The notes: generated by a model not told the origin, from the sequence alone. Numbered from the stretch's first letter, positions 11,330 through 23,154 are shown. The stretch: DNA of 64,000 nucleotides from Tetraselmis striata (GCA_006384855.1 VCJN01001325.1:42786-106785); one strand, 5' to 3'. Numbers and translations: made by a program.

Positions 11330-12046
11330 TTCGCAACGCCATGTAGTAGCGTCGGAGAGGCGCAGGCCTAGGCGTCGACGGCCTCGCACCGCGGGTCACG
11401 CCAACGGGCGTTGTAGCGGGGTAGGAGGGCGTTTTCAGACGTCGCGAAGCGGTCGATGGTGCAGGCGCCCCATTTAGCAGTGAGCGAGGCGAATCGACGA
11501 GGGTTGAACTACCAGTCGTCGCAGTCAACCTCGCGACTAAGTGAGGCGGTCAGCCCAGATATTCGCCGCGAAACGGATGTAGCGCACGGAAAGGGTAATG
11601 CCGTGCGTGTCCATGAGGTACCATGTTTTGCGTAGCTTAGCCATGAGGCGAGGAGAGCGAGAGGTGAGGTGGGTGAGGACGCCGACAACCGCTTGGTTAT
11701 ATCCTCGTGCAAGCGGATGTGTCTGACGGTTAGTTACGGAGCATGGGGAGGAGGGACTCAATAGCCAAGCGGACGGCTTTGAGCTCTTTGATTTCAGAGT
11801 CATGTGCGCATTAGTGCGGTCATCGTCGTACCAAAAACCCCGAGCTTCATGGTGTTCGTTCAGAACGGCACCCCAACCGTACGACGAAATGTCGACGTGT
11901 AGGTATCCGGTTTCGACGGGGCGGTTAATGGGGTGGCCGTTGTGTTGCTTGGGTGGGCACGCCCACCCACCATTGCAGATCGCGTTCCAGCTGGCGAGTG
12001 AGCTTGACGCGGCCGGACCAAAAGTCGCGCGTCTTGAGCACACCAT
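11330..12046 (-). pseudogene. DIRS-like RNase H and C-terminal pol remnant
   Basis: The frame from 12046 contains HVDISSYGWGAVLNEHHEA, an RNase H entry motif with its first Asp. It also contains GVLTHLTSRSPRLMAKLR and VRYIRFAANIWADRL, the latter like the D-x-x-S/ADxLSR end of DIRS RNase H. A shift then leads to SREVDCDDW and to LPRYNARWRDPRCEAVDA ending near 11366. Frame changes occur near 11790 and 11540. It is non-functional as it stands. Confidence 0.6.
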
Positions 12047-12161
12047 GCAGCTCGCGGAGGTAGAACCGGGCAGGGGCGATGGCCAAGTAGATAAACTGGC
12101 ATTTGCCCGCGAGAGCGGCCAACTCGCGAGATGGCAGCCAACGACGATTGCGTTTTGCGCG

Positions 12162-12834
12162 TTAGATTAGGCGTTTGGCCGCGCGAGCAATGCCAGCGAG
12201 TTTCTCAGCGGGCGCACGAAGAGTAGGCGACCCCGATGTGTCAATTTCTAACCGCTTGTGCACGAGCTTATGGCTGGGCTCCCACACGCCCTTGTTGGGG
12301 TTGCGCAGCAGACCAAATCCCGAGAGGTGACGTTCGATGTAGTCACGTTGCCAGATGGCCTCAGCCTGAGTCCGAGCTAGACACAGGAAATCATCCATAT
12401 AGGGTAACATGCGTAGGCCAAATCGGCGCCGGGGAATAGGTGTGCCGTCTGCTTCAGCCGGGTTATGACGCAATGCCCTAGCTAATGAGGACGTTGGTGA
12501 ATTGGCAAAAGTATTAGGGGGACAGAGACCAACCCATGGGAAGGCTAGCCAGTCGGTACAGATTGTCGCGGTAATCGACAGTGAAAAAACCCATGTCCTC
12601 ACGGGCGATTCCAACCGCGTAAAACCCATTCAGCGGGTCCATCTGCAACATGTAGTCCCCACGGCGCGCCAGATTGCGCAAACGCGAAAGCGTCTCGAAC
12701 GAAAGATCGCGCGTCTCGCAATAGCGGCTCAAGGGGCGAAGGTCAATAATGAGCCTCCATTTGTTTGTTCCGGGCTTAGGAACCAATAACAGCCGGGACA
12801 CCCATTTGCGCAGTGGCCTCGCTCCCATGCCCAA
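12162..12834 (-). pseudogene. DIRS-like reverse transcriptase remnant
   Basis: The first frame (12834 to ~12514) reads KPGTNKWRLIIDLRPLSRYC followed by LQMDPLNGFYAVGI and LASLPMGWSLSP, which are RT motifs for template/primer and nucleotide binding. A frameshift near 12530 moves the sequence into a second frame (to 12162) that carries LPYMDDFLCLARTQ, the YxDD catalytic box. A stop separates it from the RNase H block downstream. The presence of all RT motifs but in two frames indicates decay. Confidence 0.7.
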
Positions 12835-12849
12835 ACGGCCAGGAATTCA

Positions 12850-13560
12850 CCGTCCATAAACTCCAGTTGGGCAGGAGTACCATCCCCCATTAACACCTCC
12901 TAATGAAAAGAAGGTGGGGCAAGCCCGTCCAAGAAAGGAACGCGTACACCTATGGAGATCCAGTTGAGAACACTGCGATTCGCGCCCGCGGCTTGCTAGT
13001 TGCCGAGATTACGACGGACGCGATGTGTCACAAAGGGGGAGTCGGGAGTACAGGAATTGGCGCGATGGATGTCGCGAGGGGGGCGAGCAGAGCGCCTTGT
13101 CGCTCTGCTGGCCCTCTCCGCGTCGGCGTCAGGGTCCACGGTGCGCGGCACAGTAGAAGTGCCGCGGCGTGGGAGTAGCCATGTGCCACTGGGCGTTGGC
13201 TTGGCCACTGGCAGTGTACTGTCACTTTGTACTCGAACATGTTCTAGACGACGGGCGTGCGTCGGCATGCGACCCAGTCGGAGCGCATCGCGACACCTAC
13301 GCCGAGTAGGGGCCAGTACGGATCGAGCCATGCCCACACGGGAAGGGGCAGCCAAGGATTACTGTTGGTCGACACTGGTCGAAGGGCTTGGACCATGTTC
13401 CACTGAATGGAGAAACGCTGCGGCTTCGTCCTCTCCTCGCGTTGGGCGAGTAATCAGCAGCTCGTTCGCGGGTAGTGGTTAGCGCGGCGCAAGCGGCGCG
13501 CGTCCATTAACCACACAAACCCTAACGAGTTTCTCTCAAGGGGGGGGGGGGGGGGGGGGG
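12850..13560. other. Possible 5' part of DIRS-like element 1, unrecognised
   Basis: Open in several frames without a recognisable domain. By position it could be the Gag region of the minus-strand element, but I cannot show this. It ends at a 22 bp poly(G) run (13540-13561). Confidence 0.3.
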
Positions 13561-13639
13561 GACCGGAAAATACATGGTACATGGACATGGTACGATGGCG
13601 GAAGACCGGCACCCTAAGCGGCAAAATTGCCGCGACTTT

Positions 13640-13815
13640 GCTGTGGTGCGCTCGATGGAGCGTACCAAGGCAAAGGAGAGTGAACGGTCGGTCCGCCGTG
13701 ACGACAGGTGGTGACCCTGACCGGCCCCCGCAGTCGTGCGCGCGCACACGCGCGGTACGGGCGCCGCGCAATCGTCGTACAGGTAGAGAAACAATATAAA
13801 CTAGTTTTGAAACTA
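13640..13815. repeat. ~185 bp direct repeat flanking a DIRS-like element, copy 2
   Basis: Direct counterpart of 10819-11010, about 2.82 kb away, ending with ataaactagttt. It supports an element boundary here. Confidence 0.7.
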
Positions 13816-13849
13816 GTTATAAACATTTTTGGCGGCGGGGCTGCGCCAC

Positions 13850-13995
13850 ACGCAATTGAGATACAGACACAATACATAACAGTGTTTGCTCGAAGTGGCC
13901 CGTGCCGCACAGTAGTCTTAGCCAGTCTGAGGTGCTATAGCTTCGTCGATATTCGAGATTATCGAAGAGCAGCCAATACCTTAGACCTGACTCCT
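13850..13995. repeat. ~170 bp direct repeat, copy 1
   Basis: Matches 14891-15060 in the same orientation. Shared words include caattgaga, gctcgaagtggccc, gatattcgagattat and agagcagccaata. The copies are ~1.04 kb apart and may be terminal repeats of a small non-autonomous element. Confidence 0.65.
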
Positions 13996-14159
13996 CTTCC
14001 TCTGGCTTAAAATCGTGCAGGGCGAGGACGGCGGGAGCGATGAAAAAGCCGGAACTGAGCCGGATCTTGCAGACCCCATAAATATTTGTAGTGGGATAGC
14101 CGAGGTTCCTACGACCCCGAGGCCCACTACACCCTAACATAGTGTCGCTTGATCTTCCT

Positions 14160-14890
14160 CAGTCTTCCGTCACTCGTGCGGTTGCTGCCCGTCGGAGGGC
14201 AACGCTTCCGCAGTTGGCACATCTAGCACAACAGCTGTCGATAGGCGTGGAAATTGTTAAATTACAAGTAGACCCGTTGCAGTAGTGTGGAATCCGGAGA
14301 GCAGCAAGGATTTATCGTAGTAGTCGCTACATTGTACAACCCCGCGCCCGTCGACCCGCCGACCCGGGGCCCGGCGTCCGTCGACGGACAGGAGGCGAGG
14401 CGGACGGGCGACAGTCGTCCGGCGACGGACGAACGACGACGTCCGGCGTCCGGGTCCGGTCCACGCGGCGGGCTCGGTGCTTCGTGCCATGTCCGCCCCG
14501 TAGACCTGACGAATGGCGACGACCGGCCCGACCGGCGGCGGTCGGCCGGCCAGTACCCGTACCGGTACAAGTAGTCAGCATGTAAGCGCGGCGGCGATTT
14601 TGGCATGCGCGGAATTATGACGGAATCTATAAATATGTAAAGGATGCGTTTTGGATATATCTAATAATGTATGCGAAACCGTTCCGAAAGTCGGCGACTC
14701 ACAGACAGACAAACTTTCAGACAAACAAACAAACTCGCCTCGTAATTATTTGATATTGTATGATCAAAAACGCCGCTTGCTAAGCGGAAAGCCCGCGGCC
14801 GTGCAGCCCCTCCCAATAACGCAATTTCGCCGCCACTATCACCACAACTCCGAAGCTGGCGAAATATTCCTTTTTGGAGGGTATGGGCTA
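14160..14890. other. Interval between the ~170 bp repeats
   Basis: Contains a very GC-rich patch (14340-14570) rich in CGAC/CGGC words and an AT-richer patch after it. No coding domain is recognised. It would be the interior if the flanking repeats are element ends. Confidence 0.35.
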
Positions 14891-15060
14891 CACTCAATTG
14901 AGATGTAAACACAATACATTACAGTGTTACTTTGCTCGAAGTGGCCCCTGCCGCACAATAGTCATAGCCAGTCGGAGGTGCCGGACGGTTGTAGATTCAT
15001 CGATATTCGAGATTATCTAAGAGCAGCCAATACATTAGACCCGACTCCCAACAGACCCCA
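14891..15060. repeat. ~170 bp direct repeat, copy 2
   Basis: Second copy of the repeat at 13850-13995, ending near cccgactcccaacagacccc. Confidence 0.65.
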
Positions 15061-16200
15061 TTCACAGAATTTTAGGTTACGTCGTATGTAACGGTGCCCG
15101 TTTCAACACCCGCTAGATCGGCTAAGTGTACGCCGACGTATACCCGCGTTTGATTCGCAGCGTAATTTGCAGCGTCATCAGCGGCGAGGTAGTCGCCGGC
15201 AAGCTAGTTCCAGGTGCGCCCCCCGTATCGTCCTCCGAGCCCTGCCAGTGCTGATGCCCGGCTTGTCTGCGGGGCACCACCCGAGCTAACCCTTCGCAGG
15301 ATCTGCGACGCACGCCGGCGTATACGTCCGCGTGTACGTACGCACGCCGCGGGGCGTCATCAGCATAGAACACATTCCACCAGAGCAACTCGTATGTGTA
15401 GGTTCATGTAGCGTTCTCGTACACGGCACGACGGTGCGAGGTCAGTGATGCAGGGCGCTGTGCGGCGCGGCGCTGAATGTTGGCTTTTAAATAAATATAA
15501 ACAATTACGAATCAACAGCAAAATCTGTGCCACATATGTGCAAAAATATGCATCCAGCGCATCCTCCATGCATTCCCAGTGGCCCCCATCCGCGATCAAC
15601 CGCTGACTACTTTGGTACGCGTTCCACAACTAAGTGGCGAGTGACTTCCTTCCCAAATGGCTGGAAATCCGTGACAAGTCCGCGGTGCGGGCTGCAACGT
15701 CGGGATATACCCGCCGGACATATCAATTTGTGCTTGCTTAAATGCTACTGAGAATCCAGAATACGGTTTGCCAGAAAATGTAGCCGGCCTAAACCCCGGT
15801 GTGGTTGGCGGTGTGAGCAAGAAACCACCTGTCGGAGGCCGAAATAAGTTAGTTCAGATATTGTTCTAGCAGCTGCACCGGTTTGACTTGTAACAATGCG
15901 ATGTCGTCTGGAATATAAGCAAACACCTCTCGCCCACCGTCCACATTTCTATCGACATTAACGCATATGCAAATGTAGGGATGTGATGGAAAGTGCGCAT
16001 CTCTGCAAATTTGCACATCTCAGGCCGGATCAAATGTTATGGACCCGCCTTGGAGAATACAGTCTTTTTTTTATCTGAAGCTACGTCCCGACATTCGGCA
16101 TGATAGACACTGCAGGAAGGGGTGAAACACCTATGGCCATGCAATACCGCCGGAAAATTGCCAGCGACGCCTCATAAGTTTCCTTAGACGACGTCCTGGG
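15061..16200. other. Anonymous region
   Basis: No recognisable gene or domain. Several short open frames on both strands are probably chance. Confidence 0.35.
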
Positions 16201-16281
16201 GCGTTGTGCTTCCATGTTGGGCGCCAATTTCCCTAGTCTAGTCCATTCAAGAGCATGTCATGTTGCTCCAAATGGCAAACT

Positions 16282-16407
16282 GCACGCTATGCATATAAAC
16301 CATTCAAGGCCACCGGTATCTCAGTCTTCGCATGTCGCGCACGTAGCCATCCCACAATCCGCGCAAGAATACACATTCCACGTGTCGGTTGCCTTACATG
16401 CGAGGCA
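16282..16407 (-). pseudogene. Cys-rich cross-brace (PHD-like) finger remnant
   Basis: The minus-strand frame reads C-x2-C-x10-C-x2-C-x4-C-x2-C-x14-C-x2-C. This is the spacing of a PHD-type zinc finger but with Cys at the position usually held by His. A stop codon falls between the sixth and seventh cysteines and another follows the last. It lies just downstream of the RNase H of the DIRS-like element and may belong to the same element's next ORF. Confidence 0.4.
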
Positions 16408-16859
16408 GGTCGACGTTTGTGGGGCGCCGCCCTCCTACAACACAGCAGGGAAATAAAAGAGCACGACGCCTCACTCAGCGGGGCCGCCAATAAATACGCG
16501 TTGCTGCGGCACCGGTTGCTGCAATTCGCGTCGCAAGGCGCCAGTCAGGGCGCGTAAACATGGCCTTACCCTGCTGGACATAACCCATGATGCGGGCCCC
16601 AGCGAGCGGTTTCCTCCACGGTGCAGAAAACTAGGTCGGCACTACGAATGTGGCCTACGTCGTGGTGGGTGCCACGTGAAACTCGGCCCAAAATGTTTGA
16701 GAATCGCTTCGATCAACGCAAATGGGCGGGTTGTAGTAAACATGCCGGTTTCACCAGTGATGTCGTAGACAGCAATCCACTACCGACCAAAAGACCTCGG
16801 CTCAGGGGTCAAAGTATGCATCAACGTCGAAGGGTCCGACCTCGGCGAGGAGACGCTGG

Positions 16860-17210
16860 TAGATAGCGAGCATCGTGATCGTCCAGCCGCCCCTTTGACC
16901 GGGAAAGGCCGTCCGCCATGCTGTTGTGTTTACCCGGAATGCGCCGTTCCACTACTTGCAGATTGTACGTCCGGCACATTTTGCGGTACGCGAGCATCAA
17001 ATTGTTAGTATGGGTGTACGTCGATCTGCCCTTGTTAACCGCACCGACAGCCGCTTCCTTGTCCAATCGGAACAAAATGCGTTTACCCGTCCGCGTAAGC
17101 GTGGCCCCACTTGGTGTATTGTGTCCGGCAACATGTATAATTCCCGCAGATTCGACGACCCGCCAAGATTAGTACAAGTAAATAGTTTCAGCGTAAAGCC
17201 ACAATGCATC
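16860..17210 (-). pseudogene. RNase H remnant of DIRS-like element 2
   Basis: Two overlapping frames together give SSNLRELYMLPDTIHQVGPR, then LDKEAAVGAVNKGRSTYTH and NLQVVERRIPGKHNSMADGL. The final DxLSR-like sequence (MADGLSR) and the preceding His are typical of DIRS RNase H. A frameshift lies between the first and second blocks, near 17090. Confidence 0.6.
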
Positions 17211-17939
17211 GGTTAATTGCGCCACCAAGACCCGATGGATCATTCCGGAGTAATGACCTTGAAATCGTGAAATGGCTGCAATAGCATCCCCGGTACCTCA
17301 GGTTAAGGTCGGGTCTGACTCGTGCAACGGTTTCAACAATTCCGCATCGTCCGGCAGCAAAGGTAAAACCGATTAATTTGTGCCAGAGCGTACTCGGGCC
17401 AGCATCACCCCAAAGAAACGGCCGCGCGAGCACCACGTCCTCTGGCTCCACGCCTCGATCAAACGGCACCGGACACCCGCGGTGTAGCCAATCCAACCAC
17501 CAACGAAGCTCCGCAATGGATGGGTTGCCGATGCGACACAGTTCGTCCGGCTCCCCATCGCCCATGGCTCGACGTCGGCATGGTGGGGAGTGTGTCTCGC
17601 GCTGCGTATATCTCCATCAAATAGGCTTGTCCTCGGGGTAGAACGGCACAACACCACAGCATCTGCCTGACGACATAAGCCAATCGCCCCCATGGTACCG
17701 ACCCCGCGGCCAGAGCCAAATCGTAGACATATTGGGCTGCAGCAGCCCACTTGGGCGCCCGCAATGATGTTGTGACGGACACCTCCCCCGCGCGGAATCG
17801 ATCATCACCCCGGTATATTACATTTGCGTGCTCGGCCACTCGGTATGTACGTTCTTCATTTGGAAGCCGTAATCCTCGAGGACCAAAAGCACGGAGTAAA
17901 ACATCATATGCTGTTGCCACCGCGAGAGCGTTCGGGAGA

Positions 17940-18330
17940 GTTTAAGCAGGACATCGCCCCCGACAGGCGCAGCTTCGAATAGTCGGCCTCATAACTGCCC
18001 GGGCGACATTATTTCAAGCCCTCCGGGACCAAAATATTGCGAATCACTCTCGTCCACAAATGTTGTAAGGCCGGTGAAGACGCGACTCCCATCATGGCGA
18101 ATTGATATCGAAATATACTTGCCGGTCACCGGATATTTGAACCCGATATAGTCGGCGTCGCCGACATAAACATGCCCGCAGGAGAATGCGTCCGTGAGGT
18201 CAAACTTCGCAAACGAATAATCATACTATTGAATGACCAAGAGTACATCGGAGAGAAGGTCTAACTTGCACGCATGTCGCGCGATATTCAGATTAACTTC
18301 AGACCGAAGGAATTCGAATACGTTCCGAAC
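17940..18330 (-). pseudogene. DIRS-like reverse transcriptase remnant 2
   Basis: Reading the minus strand gives a helical stretch (VFEFLRSEVNLNIARHACKL), then FAKFDLTDAFSCGHVYVG and YIGFKYPVTGKYIS. The last two match the RT palm motif A (aspartate followed by a DAF-type segment) and the following strand. A stop interrupts the two parts. The YxDD box was not located with confidence. Confidence 0.5.
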
Positions 18331-19102
18331 CTTACACAGGTCATGTTTGATAATGCACGTGATCGTGCTAACCGTCCATGGCACGTATTGCAGGGGGCCT
18401 TCAGCATAGTCTTGCTCCTGCTGCCGATCCACCTCGGTCCCGGTCCGTCGCAGCGCCGCCGTCATGGCACGATCGGCAGTAATTCTTCCGTAGCTTCGAT
18501 GGTCGACTGGTCCACTGTTGTGCGTACCCATATTGCAGCGCCTCCTTCAACTCCGCAGGGAATATTCCGATGCTAGTAAACCCTCGACGTTGACCCGGAT
18601 CCATTGATGATGAATATCTATCGTACACGGAGTCCCCCGTTGCATTGCATACCATGCCACCCACTCGACCCCTACCTGACGACGCGCGAGGTGGTACGTT
18701 AAGTGTGAGCATGGCCGGCATGTCATGCCCCGCGTACCTAGCTCAACATAATGCCGCTGAATGTCGGTACTACTCGTCTTAAAGCGACGTCCGCAAACAT
18801 TCACGTTGCGATTTAGCTGCGTCATGTCCTCGTGCGACACGGAAGAGTACGGTTATTTGACAATGTTACACAACCCCAGTCATCGCCCGTTCTACACCAA
18901 TCAACCGCTGGTAAGCCGGGCTTGGGGTTAGCCCCGGACGGCGGCAGTCGCCCGCCCGCTCATCGCACCTTCATGTCGCTAGCGTGGTCACCGCCAGGAC
19001 CGCTATGGTGCAAAGGAAGCGGTAGCGCTTCTCCTCGTCGTTGCAATCGACGATAACAAACATCAAAGCCGACAAGGAGGGGCTCAAAGAGCCCTCTCCC
19101 GG

Positions 19103-19780
19103 TCATTCCTCGATGGGCGTCGCTCTCGGGTAGCCCGGCGTGGGGGGCGACACGCAATATGTCTTGAAGCAATCAGCACGGGCGTGTTTGGCCCCACAAC
19201 GAAGGCATGGCCGGGTGATGGGTATGTTGGCAATATGCTTACGTGAGTTGTGCTGATCGGAGCCGCAAAGAAAGCACGGCTTGCGGGGAGGCTGTGGCGG
19301 CCCGCCACCCCCGTCGATGCCACCGGCTCCCCTACCTTGGTCGCTACCGCCAGGTGGGACCGGCCCGCTCACCTCAAGCCACAGCGCATTGACGTTGCGC
19401 CCGCGCGAAAGGGTGTAGCTCCTCCTGCATGCCGTTGCGGAAGTGTGGTGCGACACGTGCGATGAACAGCTGCAGTTGATGCGTCAGCGCATGGTGCAAA
19501 AAAACTCCCTCCGGCCCGAACATAGCGTCCGCTTGGTGACGGGAATCGTGATGGTGCATGTTGCACAGATAACAAAGAATCATGTCCGATCCACGACGGC
19601 TCCTGGCCCGGGCGCGCTCGGCCCTCCTCGAGCGCTAGCTTCGGGCCGTAGAGCAATCGCAGCCGAACCACGACGCGTGCCACGCCCTCGACGCGGCGGC
19701 GTGCGCCCATCTGGGGAGACGGGTCGAACCACGCCACATCGTGCACGCCAATGAGCCGAGCGTGATACGCTAGCAAATTG
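19103..19780 (-). pseudogene. Gag-like remnant with zinc knuckles
   Basis: The minus-strand frame contains two Cys/His clusters in tandem: PCFLCGSDQHNSRKH (C-x2-C-x4-H-x4-H) and PCLRCGAKHARADC (C-x2-C-x3-H-x4-C). Retroelement Gag proteins carry such knuckles to bind RNA. The upstream part, in another frame, has LCYLCNMHHHDSRHQ and a helical region. Frame changes show decay. Confidence 0.5.
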
Positions 19781-20882
19781 CGCCATTAGGTCTCGAGCTG
19801 GTGACGGTGGCTAGTAATGTTCGTGCGGTTGCAGCCCATCAACTCCAGAAAGGCCGGGCCCTTTTCACCCTTGCCGCGAGCCGTGGAATACCTTCCATCG
19901 GATAGCTAATGTGCAAGTAATGCCCTAGCGAAGAAACGGGACGGCCCACCGGATCGGTATTGGCCTTAGCGCATATAAGTTCCATATGCTCCGCGAACGG
20001 TTCGACCGCGGAGTCATGTTCGTCGAGCGGCTGCTGAGAGGCGGGCGCACTGTTGAGGGCAGTGACGAACGTCACCTCATGCCCAGGTGCCGGCGCATGG
20101 GGCCATAGGGAAACGGAGCTGAATCAAAATTGTGCCTCATAGGTGGGTAACCCCTCCGGGACGGGTGCGGGCTGCTTGAGGCCAGCCAACGACTACTCGA
20201 CGCTATCCATCCGGGAAGCGATCCGTCGCACCAGCTCCATTCTTGCCGACAGTGCCGCTCGGTCCCGCTCCACAACACTGACGGCATGGAGCGGTTCTCC
20301 CGCTGAGGGTGCTTGTTGTTGTTGCTAGTGTTGTTGTCTGTCCATACAAGTCGACGGTTAACCCGGGGGTGGCGGCATATGCTGTGGGTCGCGGCAGAAA
20401 TACTCGTGTACCGGCAGTCGCAACACGGACCTCGGTCCCATTGGCTCGTTGTCGTCGTTAAACTCTCGACCGAGTAAGAGGCATCACTCCAGGCGTGTGT
20501 CGTAGCACATTGAGCACACGTTCTTGTATCGCATATCCGTGAGCACAAAGTCATCAATCATCTGAGTGCACGACTTGAAAGCACCCGTGGCACATACAGT
20601 ACTCGCAACGCACCGCCTCCTCCGGAAAATCAATCTCCATATATATGCTCTTATGCTGTCTTGCCACAGATGCAGCAAAATTGTAACCGGTCGATGGGGA
20701 GCCCGGCCATCCACGTCTTTTGCCAGAATCTGTAGACCGTGGGCCTTGTGGTTGCGAGCACATGGACTCAAGCCTCGGGTCGGTAGTATCTGCAAGCTGA
20801 CTGGATGATCTGCATTCTGTGCACATGTGGCAGTTGTGTATATTGTGGTGTCTATTCAGTGCCGGTGAGTAGTCTCTGTAAC

Positions 20883-20991
20883 TGTTCAACCTTTGAATAG
20901 ACAGGGGTGTGTAGCGCGGATACTTTATCTGAGTAAGGTACTAGATGATTTAGTGTGTACTCGTACAGAACATCCGTTAGTTATTTCAACA
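20883..20991 (-). repeat. Candidate 109 bp Copia LTR with adjacent polypurine tract
   Basis: On the minus strand the segment begins TGTTGAAATA and ends GGTTGAACA, giving TG...CA ends. It is preceded directly by the purine run agcagggg, as expected for a polypurine tract next to a 3' LTR. It lies immediately 3' of the RNase H remnant. No second copy was seen, in keeping with 5' truncation. The length is short for a Copia LTR. Confidence 0.45.
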
Positions 20992-21089
20992 CCCCTGCTA
21001 CTACTCACTGAAGGCATGAGATGTGATAAATAAGCGGAAGAGGAAGAAGAAGCTCAGTAATTTCAGTGAGAGCAGAATAACGACATTTA

Positions 21090-21540
21090 TCACCATTCGG
21101 TGGCAAGGGCCTCAAACTGTGGGTTGTTCACAAGCTTTAAAAAGATGTCGGCGAGGACTGACGAGCTGGGCTCATAGAAGATCCGGATGATGCCGTCCGT
21201 GTGTGCATCGCGCACGAAGTGAAGTAGGCGGATGTCCAGGCGCTTGGACGTGCAATCAGTTGTAGCAAGGGCAATGCATGCCCGGTTCTCCCCCCCGTCT
21301 GGAGTGGGCAGTGCTTGTGGGAAGCCAAACTCGCCCAACTTCTGCCTCCTGAGTGGACAGGCTGAGGGCAAGGTATTCAGCCTCGGCTGTGGGAAGGGTG
21401 ATGAGTGGCTGCAGCTTTGAGGCATAGCTAACCGTGACGACGCAGAGAACGAAGATATATCCGATGGCGGCGGTGCAGCCACATGGATGCGTTGAGGGGT
21501 AGTTGGCATCATTGTAGCAACGAAGTGTCAGCTCGTGGCC
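21090..21540 (-). pseudogene. Copia RNase H remnant
   Basis: The minus-strand frame reads CYNDANYPSTHPCGCTAAIG, then SYASKLQPLITLPTAEAEYL. This corresponds to the Copia RNase H D-A-(D/N) start and the S-x-x-EAEY-x-A motif. A stop interrupts the later part near 21230. Confidence 0.65.
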
Positions 21541-21849
21541 ACCAAAGGCGAGTGCGCATGTATGTGTGCAGCTGAGATAGCGTAGAAATGTCTACTTGGC
21601 GTCCGCTAGGTGGGCGGCAGTCGGTGCGCACATGAATCTGCACAGCTTGCTGATTGCTCAGTGAGTGATGTCCGGCATGGTCGCCACAGATGCGTAGAGG
21701 AGGGGTCCCACGAGGCTGCGGTATTGCGACGCCAGAGCCTCATCCAGCAGCGGTGACTCGACGCGCGGATCATTGGCTGAGGTAGGTGTTGCCTCTGGCT
21801 TGCAGTCCTCCATGCCGGAGCGATGCAATGTATTCTGGATGTACCGGCT

Positions 21850-22640
21850 CTAATGCAGGGTGACTGTCTTGGTGTCCATGTCACGCTCCATGCCAACGAA
21901 CCACTTGCAGGTGCCGAGATCCTTCATGTCAAAGGTTATGCCCAGAGCAGCCGTGAATTCCTTGACCGATATCGAGAGGTGCTGCAGATTAGGATGTCGT
22001 CGACATAGACAGCGACGATGCTGAATATTGCGTTGCCGTTCACCGAAGAGCGGTAGACGCAGGCGCTTGCGCCCGTTCGCAGGTGCTCGCAGCCTTGATC
22101 TCGTAGGAAGCCCAGAAGCAGGATCCACCAATTGCGCGGTGCTTGTTTCAGACCGTAGATGGCCCTTTTCAGTAGGCAGACGAGTCGTAGAGTCCGTCTG
22201 TGGCAGTATCGCGTTGTACGAACCCATTGGGCTAGTCCATGTAGATGCCCCCTTGAGGTCGGCGTGCGTCAAGGCGCAATCAACGTTAGTTTGTTCGCAG
22301 GAAAGGTCGAGGTGAGCGACGTTGACGATGACGCGCAATGGAGTGAACTTGACTGTCGGTGCGAACGCCTCGGTTTAGTCTAGGCCGTGGACTTGGGAGA
22401 ATCCGTTGGCACAGAGGCGCGCCTGTAGCGCACAATGCTGCCGTCTCAGTGGCGTTTTGTTTTGAAGACCCACGCCCTTTGCATTTTAAGGTCTTGCACC
22501 ATGCTGGCAGGTGGACGAGCTCCCACGTTTCGGCAATGATGAGGGAGTTGTATTTAGCTTGGATGGCGCGCATTGCCATTCTATTGCAACTGGGGATGAG
22601 AGCGCCGCACGGTAGGTCTGTGGGCCACCTGGTGTCTCGC
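21850..22640 (-). pseudogene. Copia reverse transcriptase remnant
   Basis: AIQAKYNSLIIAETWELVHL near 22510-22575 is the usual Copia RT entry. The catalytic box AVYVDDILIC is encoded with YVDD at 21996-22007, and KWFVGMERDMDTKTVTLH near 21850-21905 is the thumb region. At least three frame changes separate these motifs. Confidence 0.7.
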
Positions 22641-23154
22641 ATGCAAGCAGCACTGCTAGGGGCTGGAATCCCTTGGTTGGAAAGGCGTTGTCTTCGGCTG
22701 ACATTCCGACATTCGGGATGATTGTGCGGGCTGGACGTGATGACGGCGGCTCTCCTCTCGGTTGACGACTCACTGGCGGCATGCTTTTCTGTAATGTTGG
22801 TGGTGGTGAGGGGCTGCGGCTGAGGTTGCCAACGGTGCTGCGTGACGGGGAAGATGGGAGGTAAGGTGCAGCGTTCTGTGTGGTTGATTCGACCGCCGGA
22901 GTGATGGGGCCCGGGGCGAGCTGAATGAGCTGTTGTTGATTTGGGAGCGTTGGTGGTGCTGGAGGTGTGAACTTGCGCTCTGGGCTGTAAGTTGGTAGTT
23001 GCGGGTCTGGCGCAAGGGCGTTGTCCTCGTCGCTGATGCCCAATGAGTCGCTGCCAAAGTGGTTAACCGGCTGCCCCTCATGAGGCAGCTGCCCCTCCTG
23101 AATTGGCAGCCCCTCCCGAGTTGTTGTCGACAGGTATTCAGCAAGAGCTGAGAA

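Larger units (their letters stand above)
11000..12840 (-). mobile_element. Decayed DIRS-like retroelement 1 (RT and RNase H)
   Basis: A minus-strand chain of broken reading frames resembling the pol region of DIRS-type tyrosine-recombinase retrotransposons of green algae. In order from 12834 downward there is a reverse-transcriptase fingers/palm region, a YMDD-type catalytic box, the thumb, RNase H and a C-terminal segment (LLPRYNARWRDPRCEAVDA, then PDNAWYQLLSEM). Several frameshifts separate the blocks, so it cannot encode a functional polyprotein. I see no tyrosine recombinase within the interval; it is either missing or too degraded. Assignment to DIRS rather than another RT class rests on the RNase H and post-RNase H wording. 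Confidence 0.65.
16200..20560 (-). mobile_element. Decayed DIRS-like retroelement 2
   Basis: A second, distinct minus-strand retroelement. From high to low coordinates it holds a Gag-like part with paired zinc knuckles (~19780-19100), a reverse-transcriptase block (~18330-17940), a thumb/connection region (17920-17190), RNase H (17210-16860) and a cysteine-rich finger (16407-16282). Every block is open over only 60-160 codons and the frame changes between blocks, so the element is inactive. The RNase H wording and overall order fit DIRS-like elements of volvocine algae. The exact termini were not found. Confidence 0.6.
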
